Part shown: positions 1-8,197 of the stretch, one piece after another
Layout: every line of letters begins with the position of its first letter
How positions within the stretch are numbered: position 1 is the stretch's first letter
Source: CAZOHG01 sp964579725
Lineage (GTDB): Bacteria; Zhuqueibacterota; JdFR-76; BMS3Abin05
Length of the DNA stretch: 40,024 bases
Assembly: GCA_964579725.1 (NCBI GenBank)
Contig: CAZOHG010000033.1
Coordinates: 1-40,024, forward strand
Direction: 5' to 3'
Translations under genes and position numbers: made by a program
Notes under the pieces: generated by a model
What the model was told of the DNA's origin: nothing
Databases searched by the model: none
The model's input: only the letters and a program-made list of their open reading frames with translations

Positions 1-20
1 CCGTAAAGCGAAACTTTTAC

Positions 21-49
21 TTGAAAAGCGTGATTTTCGTTAATATATT
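21..49 (+). promoter_or_regulatory. sigma70-type promoter of the left-hand cluster
   Basis: TTGAAA at 21-26 and TATATT at 44-49 are separated by exactly 17 bases. The predicted start of transcription (about 55-57) falls inside the dyad at 53-66. It would serve the beta-barrel gene at 196 and probably the permease, usp and DGC genes behind it. This is pattern recognition only; there is no experimental support. Confidence 0.5.
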
Positions 50-52
50 TTT

Positions 53-66
53 TGCACAAGTGTGCA
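53..66. promoter_or_regulatory. TGCACA-AG-TGTGCA operator-like dyad
   Basis: Two perfect 6-base arms, TGCACA at 53-58 and TGTGCA at 61-66, flank a 2-base spacer directly downstream of the -10 box. A short dyad with a 2-base centre over the transcription start is where a repressor of the ArsR/SmtB type commonly binds. Given the permease downstream, a metal or metalloid sensor is a reasonable guess. No regulator gene is present in the window. Confidence 0.4.
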
Positions 67-195
67 TCTGTGATAATATGAAAGAAAAAGTAACACGGAC
101 GGTGTCTCATTATTTGAAGGGCAAAACCGTTGTAACGGATTGAGAAGAATCGTCTAATTATTCATCTAAAAGGTCTAATTTCTGGAGGTGGTCCA

Positions 196-1086
196 ATGAA
201 AAGGTTTGGAAGATTGTCGGTTTTGTTGGTTGCTGTTTTTGTTTTGGGAGGGTTGTTTCCCGCACACGCGGCCAAAAAGTTAATGCCGCGGCCGCCCATT
301 TACGGAATTCCTGCCAAAACCCTGCCACAGGGGAAGTGGATTTTCCGGGGCTATTTTATTTTGCCCCAATTTGACAAAATGTACAATGCCGGCAAGGGCA
401 AAATGGTGGACATTCCCACGGGAATGAAGCTGTCCGTTCGAACGGTTGTGGGCAAGTTTCGCTACGGCGTCACCAATCGCCTGACGGCTATTGTGAACAT
501 TCCCTACGTTCACAAGGAATTCACAAAAGGAACGGTGCAAAAAAGCTCCACCGGCCCGGGCGATGTGATTGGCGCGCTGCTGTACAAAATGATTCACAAT
601 CGGCAGCAGAAATTTTTATTCTCGGCTCTTTTATTCACAAAATATCCCACCGGTCAATCGGCCGATTTAAGCCCGACCGAAATGCCGCTGGGCACCGGCA
701 GCTTTGACATCGGCGTAGCCGCCCTGCCCGAAAAGGAAATCGGCAAATGGGATTTGCGCGGGTCGGCTTTTTACATACATCGCGGGAAAAATAAAAGTGA
801 CGTCGATCTCGGTGATGCGATGAGCCTTTCCTGGAGCAGCGCCTACAATTTTAATCGCAATTTAATCGCCGAAGCCACTTGGCTTTACAAACAAACGGCC
901 AATAATTCTAAAAACGGAAAGGAAATTGCGGATAGCAACACCCGCCTTTTCCAGTTCATTCCCGGTTTTCAGTACCGAGTTCGGCGGACATTTTTGCTGC
1001 AATTGGCCATGCCGATCACATTAAGCAGCCAGCGGCCTTTCAGCGACACGTTTGAGCCCTGGCTGGGCTGGTACATTCTATTTTAA
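196..1086 (+). CDS. outer-membrane beta-barrel (MetA/transporter-like) protein
   Basis: The 296-residue product starts with a signal peptide (hydrophobic core at about 7-21, predicted cleavage after AHA at about 25). The rest is alternating amphipathic strands, and the chain ends in Phe (WYILF), as outer-membrane barrels do. The overall style (a PARPPxYG-like mature start, FRYGVTNRLTAIVNIPYVHKE, repeated strands and short turns) matches the large family of putative transporter barrels that includes the MetA phenol-degradation group. The start is supported by GGAGGTGG just upstream. It is the first gene of a run with an inner-membrane permease 67 bases downstream, so it may give the substrate a path through the outer membrane. 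The substrate cannot be read from the sequence. Confidence 0.7.
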   Translation: MKRFGRLSVLLVAVFVLGGLFPAHAAKKLMPRPPIYGIPAKTLPQGKWIFRGYFILPQFDKMYNAGKGKMVDIPTGMKLSVRTVVGKFRYGVTNRLTAIVNIPYVHKEFTKGTVQKSSTGPGDVIGALLYKMIHNRQQKFLFSALLFTKYPTGQSADLSPTEMPLGTGSFDIGVAALPEKEIGKWDLRGSAFYIHRGKNKSDVDLGDAMSLSWSSAYNFNRNLIAEATWLYKQTANNSKNGKEIADSNTRLFQFIPGFQYRVRRTFLLQLAMPITLSSQRPFSDTFEPWLGWYILF

Positions 1087-1153
1087 TAATGCGGGGCCGG
1101 CGGGATTGTGAGCCCCAAAATCGAAAGATCATTTGAAAGAGGAGTTTAAGAAA

Positions 1154-2200
1154 ATGGATCTGGTTAAATTAAAGGAACATCTGGATAAATTTTTGCCTCT
1201 TTACGTCATTCTGGCCATGGGGTTGGGGTTTTACGTGGGGCTGCATACCAACGTGAAAGCCCATAAGGGAACCTTCCATTGGCTCAACGTTTTCGTGGTG
1301 ATCATGATGATCTACCCCATGATGATTAATTTAAAGCTGGCCGAAATGAAATATGCCTCCCGCCAGCTAAAACAAATGGGTGTGGCCCTCACGATGGGAT
1401 TGGTGGTGGCGCCCCTGTTCATGCACGCGCTTATCGCCCTGTTGGGGTTGTTTTTGCCAATCGGCCCAAAATTAGCATTAGGCCTTTTGCTGGCGGTTGT
1501 CGTCCCCTGTTCGTCCATGAGTATTGCCTACACGGGGCTTACGGACGGCAATCTGGAGCTGGCCACGATTATTGTGGCCATTAGCTTTATCTTGGCGATT
1601 GTCGTCGTGCCGCTCTGGCTGCGCATTTTTGCTGCGGCTTACCACGTCAATATTTCCATCTGGCTTCTCGTTCTTACAATTATCGAAGTCATTATTGTGC
1701 CGATGATTTTGGGTGTGGCTACGCGCTCGGCGATGGTTAAAAAAATGGGAATGGCCGGATTCCTGAAAATTAGGCCGCTGTTTCCCTCAATCTCACTTAT
1801 GGGTATGTACGCCATTGTTTTTCTGATCTTTATGGAAAAAGCCAAGCTCATCGCCAGCAAGCCCATCGTGGTAGCCATTGCCTTGTTGCCCATTTTCCTC
1901 TATTATTTTGTAGAATTGAATTTCCTGACCTTTTTCAACAAAGCGGTGGGCATTGGATACAAGGAACACATGGCCATTACATTTACGTCCGTCGGGAAAA
2001 ACGAAGGCACCGCCATGGCAATTGCCATGGCCGCGGGAATGGGACTGATGGCTATTCCGCCCGCGATCGTGCCCATTTTGCAGATTCCCATGTTGGTGGG
2101 TTACCTGAAAATCGCCAAAACCATCCGGAAGTATTTTGGCGAGGAACTTGTAACCACGGACGAATTGGGGCCGTTGGTGGAACAGGGCCTGAAAAATTGA
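1154..2200 (+). CDS. ACR3/BASS-superfamily permease (arsenical-type efflux pump candidate)
   Basis: The product is a 348-residue integral membrane protein with about ten hydrophobic segments. I chose the ATG at 1154 because GAGGAG lies nine bases before it; a TTG at 1133 would overlap that site. Signatures of the ACR3 branch of the bile acid:Na+ symporter (BASS) fold are visible: YPMMINLKLAEM near residues 54-65, corresponding to the MYPPLAKVRYEE region of ACR3, and VPCSSM with Cys at about residue 119, corresponding to the APCTAMV region with the transport-critical Cys. The GKNEG stretch near residue 281 replaces the usual NNFELA motif, so this is a divergent member and the substrate may not be arsenite. 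The usp and DGC genes follow with short spacing. Confidence 0.75.
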   Translation: MDLVKLKEHLDKFLPLYVILAMGLGFYVGLHTNVKAHKGTFHWLNVFVVIMMIYPMMINLKLAEMKYASRQLKQMGVALTMGLVVAPLFMHALIALLGLFLPIGPKLALGLLLAVVVPCSSMSIAYTGLTDGNLELATIIVAISFILAIVVVPLWLRIFAAAYHVNISIWLLVLTIIEVIIVPMILGVATRSAMVKKMGMAGFLKIRPLFPSISLMGMYAIVFLIFMEKAKLIASKPIVVAIALLPIFLYYFVELNFLTFFNKAVGIGYKEHMAITFTSVGKNEGTAMAIAMAAGMGLMAIPPAIVPILQIPMLVGYLKIAKTIRKYFGEELVTTDELGPLVEQGLKN

Positions 2201-2241
2201 GATCAAAATGAAACCAAAATTCAAAATCAACAGGAGGAAAA

Positions 2242-2712
2242 ATGTTTTCTAAAATTTTATATGCCCACGACTTTTCTCCGGAATCCGAGGCGGGCTTTGA
2301 ATACGTCAAAAAATTAAAAGAAGCCGGCACAAAAGAAGTTTATATCCTTCATGTTTTTGATGAAAAACGAATCGATCTGGCCTGGGAACTGAAATCGGAA
2401 ATTGAGGATGAACCCATTATGAAGGAACGAAAAGAAATCCTCAATGAGCTGATTAAAAAAGCCGAGGCCCGATTGCAGGGAATGAAGGAGGAGCTAATCC
2501 ATCTTGGCATTGAAACAAAGGTTATTTTAATGACAGGCGTTCCGGCAATGAAAATTCTCAAAGCCATTGACGATTTCAATGTAGACCTGGTTGTCCTCGG
2601 TTCAAGGGGCGAAGGAGCCTTTAAAGAGCTTTTGTTAGGAAGCACCGCTTTGCGCATTATTCGGTGCTCCAAAAAACCCGTGTTGGTTGTAAAACCCAAG
2701 GATTTGGATTAA
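2242..2712 (+). CDS. universal stress protein, UspA family
   Basis: This is a 156-residue single-domain cytoplasmic protein of normal UspA length. The N-terminus (ILYAHDFSPESE) is the first strand and loop of the fold. The C-terminal nucleotide-binding signature G-x2-G-x9-G-S/T is intact (GSRGEGAFKELLLGST, near residues 120-135) and is followed by the usual CSKKPVLVV strand, so the protein is probably of the ATP-binding class. AGGAGG five bases before the ATG confirms the start. It lies 41 bases after the permease. USP genes often accompany membrane transporters, so a regulatory or sensory role toward the permease is plausible but is an inference. Confidence 0.9.
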   Translation: MFSKILYAHDFSPESEAGFEYVKKLKEAGTKEVYILHVFDEKRIDLAWELKSEIEDEPIMKERKEILNELIKKAEARLQGMKEELIHLGIETKVILMTGVPAMKILKAIDDFNVDLVVLGSRGEGAFKELLLGSTALRIIRCSKKPVLVVKPKDLD

Positions 2713-2892
2713 GCACAGGGTTACTTTTAGGACGGGTAGTGACAAATCCCTTAAATTTTTTTCTTTAAAAGAATCAAAAATCGGAATGCCTGCTCTGAGA
2801 CGATTTTTCGAATAGGCGGATAATCCATAAAATCATGCGTGGTTTTTGGGAAGATTTTAGAAATTTCACACATAAAATTCAGGAGAATAAAT

Positions 2893-3324
2893 ATGGCTGA
2901 CGACAGAGCATTATTTATCGCCATCGCCAATTGTTCGGGCCGATCCAACATCGGGCAAATGTCCCTGGAGATCGCCAAAAAGGTGGATAAGGCGTTGCCC
3001 TACGCCCGGATTAGCTGTTTGCCCGCTCTTTGGCCGGATTTGACGCCCGCGGGCAAATTTTACGAGGCCGACGCCGTGGTCGTGATTGACGGCTGCAAGG
3101 AGGCGTGCGTCCTCAAAACGGTAGAAAAAGCGGGCATCACCCCTATTTTGCGGGTGGCACCGGACGAGACATTCGGTGTGGAAAAGACCCCGGGACTGGA
3201 TTACGATGAAAAAGTGATGAACGAATTGGCGGAACGGGTTATTCAAATGGTGGAGAAAGTGGCGAAAAAAATCCTGCGGGAAAAACGACAAGAATTCGCA
3301 TTCAAAGAAAAAGAAGCGCTGTAA
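2893..3324 (+). CDS. DGC-domain protein (putative zinc-binding, four Cys)
   Basis: This is a 143-residue cytoplasmic protein. The start is the ATG at 2893, preceded by AGGAG at 2881; an upstream in-frame TTG at 2839 lacks a ribosome-binding site. The family mark is the IDGC motif (IDGCKEAC, Cys68 and Cys72) together with Cys14 in ANCSGRSN and Cys42 in ISCLPAL, giving the four conserved cysteines of the DGC family, which is annotated as zinc-binding on sequence grounds. DGC proteins often sit beside ACR3/BASS-type permeases, small ferredoxins and thioredoxin-like proteins, as here. The biochemical role is unknown; handling of a thiol-reactive metal or metalloid is a guess. A 180-base gap separates it from usp, so it may have its own promoter. 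Confidence 0.75.
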   Translation: MADDRALFIAIANCSGRSNIGQMSLEIAKKVDKALPYARISCLPALWPDLTPAGKFYEADAVVVIDGCKEACVLKTVEKAGITPILRVAPDETFGVEKTPGLDYDEKVMNELAERVIQMVEKVAKKILREKRQEFAFKEKEAL

Positions 3325-3476
3325 AAAAGACTGAAAAAATCCCGCAGGCAAATAGTATTGGCATTTGGAGGCCGGTTGGCTCTTCAAGCCGTTTTGAATA
3401 TTTTAGGGTCACGTCACGTTTGCTAAAATAGCAGCACAACGGTGAGACGAATTGAAAAATCGAAGAGGTGAAGAAA

Positions 3477-3599
3477 ATGGCTGCTTCTCGCTTTGACAGG
3501 CCCTGGCACGGCATTCCGCGACGGGAAATTGCCTGGTATCCCACGATTCACGAAGAAAATGTAGGTATAGCCATTGTATCCGAAAAGCGGGTTGGTTAA
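3477..3599 (+). pseudogene. N-terminal remnant of a 4Fe-4S ferredoxin
   Basis: This short reading frame has an excellent ribosome-binding site (GAGGTG, seven bases before the ATG) and encodes 40 residues. Residues 5-25 (RFDRPWHGIPRREIAWYPTI) are what small dicluster ferredoxins carry immediately before their first CxxCxxC motif. That motif is expected next, but the frame continues EENVGIAIVSEKRVG and stops, without a single cysteine. Shifting by one base recovers only two Cys codons (C-x4-C) and no CxxC. The gene has therefore lost its cluster-binding part by deletion or decay. Full-length relatives are roughly 100 residues and are often found with DGC proteins. A functional 40-residue peptide is the less likely alternative. 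Confidence 0.55.
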
Positions 3600-3822
3600 C
3601 GGACGGCATTCTGTACGGCAGTCTGTTTTACCCGAGCGAACAATCGCAATAAAATCACTCAATTTTCAGGTAAAAAAATTTTGGGCGGATTTCCTTTCTG
3701 AAGAAAAATCAGCTTCGTTTGATCATTCACACTGCGTGAGCAAAAAGCGCTTGATGCTGAAACAGATTTTCCGTATGTTAAAAGAAATACGGTTGTCCCA
3801 TATGTTGAAAGGCATTTCAGTT

Positions 3823-5067
3823 ATGGAAAAAGAAAATCGAAAAGAAAAATCTTCGTTTTCGCCCCAAAATCCGGAGGACATTTCCACCCTGCGGTTTGGC
3901 TTTGCCTTTTTTAAGATCGGCCTTACCGCCTACGGCATGGCCATTCTGCAACAGATCAAGGCCTTAATTATCGGGAACAGGTGGTTGAGTCGCGAGCAGG
4001 TGGACGAAGGCATTGCCATGGTACAATTCTACCCCGGGCCAATCATGTACAATTTAGCAACCTACTGTTCGTACCGACTGAAAGGCTTCGGGGGAGCGGC
4101 TCTGGCCACTTTTCTTTTTATTTTGCCGTCTTATCTCTTGATTTTATTCCTGTCCTGGTTGTACTTTGCCTACGGCGCTGTGGCGTGGGTGCACCCGCTG
4201 TTCTTGGCGCTGGAGGCCATGGTCATCGGCGTCGTCAGCCACGTTTTTCTGGATTTCGCAGGCCGCTACGTTACTGACCAAAAGGGAGCCATTTTAGCCA
4301 GCGTGGCCTTTTTGCTCCTGCTTTTTAAAATCCACGCCCTTTTTGTGATTTTAATTGCCCTTGTTTTGAGCGTTTTGCTCTATTTTCAATCGGCAGAGCC
4401 CCCTGATTCCAAACCAATGGCCCGGGTGGGGAAGGACATTATCCCGGGAAAGTTTTCCCGTCGGCTGTTCGCCATCTCCATTGTGGGAGCTATTTTTCTG
4501 ACCATCTTTCTCATCGGCCTTTTCGACCACAGTACCTCCGGGCAATTGCTCTTTTCGATGTTCAAGGTCGGCGCGGTGGCCTTCGGCAGTGGCTTCACCA
4601 TTATGCCTCTTCTTCAGCAGGAAGCCGTCCTGTCACACCATTGGTTAACCATGAAACAATTTGCCGACGGCATTGCCTTCGGACAAATTACGCCCGGGCC
4701 TTTTCTGATTACCGCCACTTTCATTGGCTACAAAGTGAGTGGCGTCTGGGGCAGCGCTCTGGCTACAGTGGGCATGTTTTTTCCCTCTTTTTTCTACACC
4801 ATTGTAATCACCGAAATTTACAACCGCATTAAAAACAGCCGTTGGATTCGGCTGGCCATTCGAGGGATCATGAGCGCCTTTACAGGGATGATTCTCTTCG
4901 TGACGCTGAGTTTGGGCCGTGTTAGTTTGGTGTCGCCCGCCACGTACATTTGGGCAGTAGGAGCTTTTCTTTTGGTTCGGTATTACAAAATCAACTTGCT
5001 GTGGATTTTTCTAATTGGAATGGCGGCGGCGCTGGGATTTTATTTTCTAAAATGGCCACTGGGGTAA
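3823..5067 (+). CDS. chromate-type ion transporter, long (two-domain) CHR family
   Basis: The product is 414 residues from the ATG at 3823, an inner-membrane protein of about ten to twelve segments made of two homologous CHR halves. The first half has FFKIGLTAYGMAILQQ and FYPGPI, the second FKVGAVAFGSGFTIMPLL and ITPGPF. These are the paired G-hydrophobic and PGP motifs typical of ChrA. The start is uncertain: in-frame ATGs at 3754, 3802 and 3823 all lack a strong ribosome-binding site, and the frame is open back to 3574. I prefer 3823 because the conserved region begins about 28 residues later. Characterised CHR proteins export chromate, and some may act on sulfate; which applies here is unknown. 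The first motif has AYGM rather than the usual FGG. Confidence 0.85.
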   Translation: MEKENRKEKSSFSPQNPEDISTLRFGFAFFKIGLTAYGMAILQQIKALIIGNRWLSREQVDEGIAMVQFYPGPIMYNLATYCSYRLKGFGGAALATFLFILPSYLLILFLSWLYFAYGAVAWVHPLFLALEAMVIGVVSHVFLDFAGRYVTDQKGAILASVAFLLLLFKIHALFVILIALVLSVLLYFQSAEPPDSKPMARVGKDIIPGKFSRRLFAISIVGAIFLTIFLIGLFDHSTSGQLLFSMFKVGAVAFGSGFTIMPLLQQEAVLSHHWLTMKQFADGIAFGQITPGPFLITATFIGYKVSGVWGSALATVGMFFPSFFYTIVITEIYNRIKNSRWIRLAIRGIMSAFTGMILFVTLSLGRVSLVSPATYIWAVGAFLLVRYYKINLLWIFLIGMAAALGFYFLKWPLG

Positions 5068-5204
5068 TTCCTACCGGCCCCTTCAAAAACAGCTACTTCC
5101 CCCAATACCTATCTTTTGGCTTTTGAACCAATTCGGTTTGGGGAATATTTCATTCAAAATGGCGCCATCCCGCTAAAAAAAAGTAAGAATGCTCCACTTT
5201 TTAC

Positions 5205-5233
5205 TTGACATTGCCGAAAATATTGTGTATCTT
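5205..5233 (+). promoter_or_regulatory. sigma70-type promoter of the arginine operon
   Basis: A perfect TTGACA at 5205-5210 is followed 17 bases later by TATCTT at 5228-5233. Transcription would start near 5240, leaving a leader of about 247 bases before argG. The leader is long enough to hold regulation, and it contains a short reading frame and two hairpins. No convincing ArgR box was seen around it. Confidence 0.6.
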
Positions 5234-5270
5234 AAAAGCCAATTTTAATCGAAAAGAAAACAGACAAACT

Positions 5271-5393
5271 ATGAAATCGTGCACTGACACAAAAAAATTT
5301 CGGTTTTTAAAAAGCTGTTTTACAATTTCCCCAATTGTAATTCCAGGAGATCCTTGCCCGTTTTTTCTGCCCCGCCGCTTCAGGCGGAACTAA
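5271..5393 (+). CDS. possible leader peptide upstream of argG, Arg-rich at its end
   Basis: This is the first ATG of the predicted transcript and it opens a 40-codon frame. Its last residues are PRRFRRN, so four of the six codons before the final Asn codon encode Arg (CGC, CGC, AGG, CGG). The frame lies in the leader of an arginine-biosynthesis operon, and its Arg codons fall within a small GC-rich hairpin (5372-5387). That is the layout of a leader peptide that senses charged tRNA-Arg. Against it, the ATG has no recognisable ribosome-binding site, and no strong terminator or anti-terminator pair is evident. It is a candidate only. Confidence 0.3.
   Translation: MKSCTDTKKFRFLKSCFTISPIVIPGDPCPFFLPRRFRRN
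5320..5340 (+). promoter_or_regulatory. hairpin in the argG leader
   Basis: TTACAATT (5320-5327) and AATTGTAA (5333-5340) form a perfect 8-base-pair stem with a TCCCC loop. A second, shorter stem follows at 5372-5387 (CCGCC/GGCGG), and runs of T occur at 5361-5366 and 5414-5419. The stems could be parts of an attenuation switch, but the pairing partners needed for a clear on/off mechanism are not obvious. The rest of 5068-5204 shows no gene. Confidence 0.35.
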
Positions 5394-5486
5394 TCTATCT
5401 TTAAAAAAATTTCTTTTTTCTCTTTTTCACCCATTTAAAACTAATATATCTAATTGTGTTTTATTCACTTAAAGGAGACGCATATC

Positions 5487-6746
5487 ATGGATTCTTCTAT
5501 TAAAAAAGTGGTTTTGGCCTATTCAGGCGGTTTGGACACGTCCATTATTATTCCCTGGCTCAAGGAAAACTACGGCTGTGAAGTCATCGCGGTAACCGGT
5601 TATTTGGGACAGGACGACGAAATGGAGGGTTTGGAAGAAAAAGCCATTGCTACCGGCGCGAGTAAAATCTACATTGAAGACTTGCGAAAGGAATTTGTGG
5701 AAAATTATATCTTTCCCACCATGAAAGCGGGAGCTGTGTACGAGGGCAAATATTTGTTGGGAACTTCCTTTGCCCGCCCCCTTTTGGCCAAGCGGCAGGT
5801 AGAAATCGCGGAAGCCGAGGGCGCCGACGCTTTGGCACACGGCTGCACCGGTAAGGGCAACGACCAGGTGCGTTTTGAATTGACTTACAAGGCCTTTAAT
5901 CCAACGCTTAAGGTGATCGCCCCCTGGCGGGAATGGGACATTCGCTCACGTGAGGACGCCATTGCCTATGCCAAGGCGCGCAACATCCCGATTTCCGCTT
6001 CGCCGGATAAAATTTACAGCAACGACACCAATATCTGGCACCGCAGCAGCGAAGGCGGCGTTCTGGAAGACCCCTGGCAGCCGCCTCCCGAAAATATTTT
6101 CGAGTACACCGTTTCCCCGGAAAACGCTCCCGACGAGCCGGAATTTGTGGAGATTGATTTTGAAAAGGGAGTTCCCACCAAGGTAAACGGGAAAAAATTA
6201 GGGGCTGTGGCGCTGCTGACCTTTTTGAACGATTTGGGAAAGAAACACGGGATCGGACGCGTGGACATCGTGGAAAATCGGCTGGTGGGCATGAAATCCC
6301 GCGGCGTGTACGAGACGCCGGGCGGCACGCTGCTCTACGCGGCTCACCGCGAATTGGAAAGCCTGGTTTTGGACGCGCGGACTTTGCACTACAAAGATTC
6401 CATGGCTCCCACCTACGCCGAGTTGGTCTACGACGGCCTCTGGTTCACCCCGTTACGGGAGGCCCTGGACGCCTTTGTGGAAAAAACCCAGGAAAAGGTT
6501 ACCGGTACCGTTCGATTAAAGCTCTACAAGGGCAATATTATTGTTCAAGGGCGAAAATCTCCCTTTTCGCTTTACCGCGAGGAATACGCCACATTTGGCG
6601 AAGAGGACGTGTACAACCAAAAAGATGCTGAGGGATTTATTAATCTTTTCGGCTTACCCCTGAAGGTGAAAGCTCTGATTGACATTGCCGACACCGGAAT
6701 CAGTGAATATCGAAAACCGGACTACAGCAAATTTAAGCGAGACTAA
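5487..6746 (+). CDS. argG: argininosuccinate synthase
   Basis: The 419-residue enzyme condenses citrulline and aspartate using ATP in the penultimate step of arginine synthesis. The ATG at 5487 has AAAGGAGA ten bases upstream; the open frame extends 11 codons further without a better site. The N-type ATP pyrophosphatase motif AYSGGLDTS is at residues 10-18, and GCTGKGNDQVRFE follows near residue 116, both diagnostic of ArgG. Length is normal for the family (about 400-450). It heads the operon, 71 bases ahead of argH, and is served by the promoter at 5205. Confidence 0.97.
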   Translation: MDSSIKKVVLAYSGGLDTSIIIPWLKENYGCEVIAVTGYLGQDDEMEGLEEKAIATGASKIYIEDLRKEFVENYIFPTMKAGAVYEGKYLLGTSFARPLLAKRQVEIAEAEGADALAHGCTGKGNDQVRFELTYKAFNPTLKVIAPWREWDIRSREDAIAYAKARNIPISASPDKIYSNDTNIWHRSSEGGVLEDPWQPPPENIFEYTVSPENAPDEPEFVEIDFEKGVPTKVNGKKLGAVALLTFLNDLGKKHGIGRVDIVENRLVGMKSRGVYETPGGTLLYAAHRELESLVLDARTLHYKDSMAPTYAELVYDGLWFTPLREALDAFVEKTQEKVTGTVRLKLYKGNIIVQGRKSPFSLYREEYATFGEEDVYNQKDAEGFINLFGLPLKVKALIDIADTGISEYRKPDYSKFKRD

Positions 6747-6817
6747 CGTCCCGGATCTTCGAAATCCGTGGAAATAATTTTCCAAAGGGTTTTGAACCCA
6801 AAAACTGTGGTGAAAAA

Positions 6818-8197
6818 ATGAAATCAACCAAAATGTGGAGTGGGCGTTTTTCAGAAAACCCGGACGCCCTGTTTGAATCTTTTAGCGAGTCGCTCTCTTT
6901 CGACCGGAGGCTGGCTCCCTTTGACGTTCAGGTGAATCGTGCGTACGCCAAAGCGTTGCACCGAATCGGTATTTTTTCCGACGCGGAAATCACCTTGGTG
7001 CTCAAACATCTGGACCACATTGCCATTGAATTGGAAGCCGGAACGTTTCCCTTCAATCGCGGCGACGAAGACATCCACATGGCTCTTGAGCGTCGCTTGA
7101 CGGAACTGGCTGGGGCGGTGGGCGCGCGGATTCACACGGGACGCAGTCGCAACGATCAGGTGGTGACGGACATGCACCTCTACCTGAAAACCGTCAACCA
7201 GGAAGCACAAAAAGCCCTAAGGGCGCTGTCGGAGACTCTCATTGAAAAAGCGGAGCATCATTTAACCACCGTTCTGCCCGGCTACACCCATTTGCAGCAG
7301 GCGCAACCCATTTTGTTGAGCCACTACCTGCTTGCATTTTTCTGGGCGATTCAGCGTTTTCGGCAGCGCCTGGAAGAAAATTTTGTCCGACTGGACGTCC
7401 TACCTTTGGGGAGCGGTGCTCTTGCCGGATCGGCTTTTCCAATTGATCGAGCATTTCTGGCGTCGGAGCTCGGGTTTGCCCGGGTAAGCCCCAACAGCCT
7501 GGACGCCGTCAGTTTTCGCGACACCTTTACGGAATTCAGCGGGGTGCTGACCCAAATTTCGGTTTTGCTCAGCCGACTCTCGGAAGATTGGATTTTGTGG
7601 AGTTCACAGGAATTTGGTTTTCTTACCCTGCCGGACGCTTTCTCAACCGGCAGCAGCATGATGCCCCAGAAAAAAAACCCGGATTCCCTCGAACTAATTC
7701 GAGGCAAAGCCGCCTCCAACGCCGGCCATTTGCAGGCCCTTCTGACGCTGGAAAAAGGATTGCCGCTCAGCTACAATCGCGATTTGCAGGAAGACAAGCT
7801 GCACATTTTTTCTGTCATTGACAATGTCCTGCCAGCCCTGAAAATCGTGCGAAAAATCGTGGCGACTTCTACCTTTCACCCCGAACAAATGAAAGAGGCC
7901 GTCCACCTTTTTACCCTGGCTACGGACGCCGCCGATTACCTTGTCGAAAAGGGGTTGCCTTTTCGGGAAGCGCACGTGGTGGTTGGGCAGGCGGTTCAAA
8001 AATGCGTCCGGGAAAAGCGAAACCTGACGGAATTAACGTTAGAAGAGTGGAAAACCTTCTCTCCGCTTTTTGAAGAAGACATTTTCGGCTGGCTTACCCT
8101 TGCACACAGTTTGGAACGCCGGAACCTGCCGGGTGGTACAGGGCCGAAATCGGTACAAACTCAGCTCGAACAGGCAAAGGAGCAGTTGAGAAAATGA
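6818..8197 (+). CDS. argH: argininosuccinate lyase
   Basis: The 459-residue protein splits argininosuccinate into arginine and fumarate, the last step of the pathway. The fumarase/aspartase superfamily signature GSSMMPQKKNPD is at residues 278-289 and carries the catalytic Ser loop; HTGRSRNDQ at 106-114 and PGYTHLQQAQP near 154-164 are the other two conserved blocks of ArgH. The N-terminal MWSGRF start is typical, so the ATG at 6818 is secure. Its stop overlaps the argC start by four bases (ATGA), which indicates translational coupling. Confidence 0.97.
   Translation: MKSTKMWSGRFSENPDALFESFSESLSFDRRLAPFDVQVNRAYAKALHRIGIFSDAEITLVLKHLDHIAIELEAGTFPFNRGDEDIHMALERRLTELAGAVGARIHTGRSRNDQVVTDMHLYLKTVNQEAQKALRALSETLIEKAEHHLTTVLPGYTHLQQAQPILLSHYLLAFFWAIQRFRQRLEENFVRLDVLPLGSGALAGSAFPIDRAFLASELGFARVSPNSLDAVSFRDTFTEFSGVLTQISVLLSRLSEDWILWSSQEFGFLTLPDAFSTGSSMMPQKKNPDSLELIRGKAASNAGHLQALLTLEKGLPLSYNRDLQEDKLHIFSVIDNVLPALKIVRKIVATSTFHPEQMKEAVHLFTLATDAADYLVEKGLPFREAHVVVGQAVQKCVREKRNLTELTLEEWKTFSPLFEEDIFGWLTLAHSLERRNLPGGTGPKSVQTQLEQAKEQLRK

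Noticed and set aside
3574..3822. N-terminal extension of the chromate transporter
   Set aside because: The frame is open, but the 83 extra residues include no CHR-family sequence, begin at a TTG inside the ferredoxin remnant and have no ribosome-binding site. A start between 3754 and 3823 is more likely.
5068..5204. terminator behind the chromate transporter
   Set aside because: TTCCCC and GGGGAA arms can pair across a loop of about 45 bases, but no T tract follows directly. I could not support a terminator.
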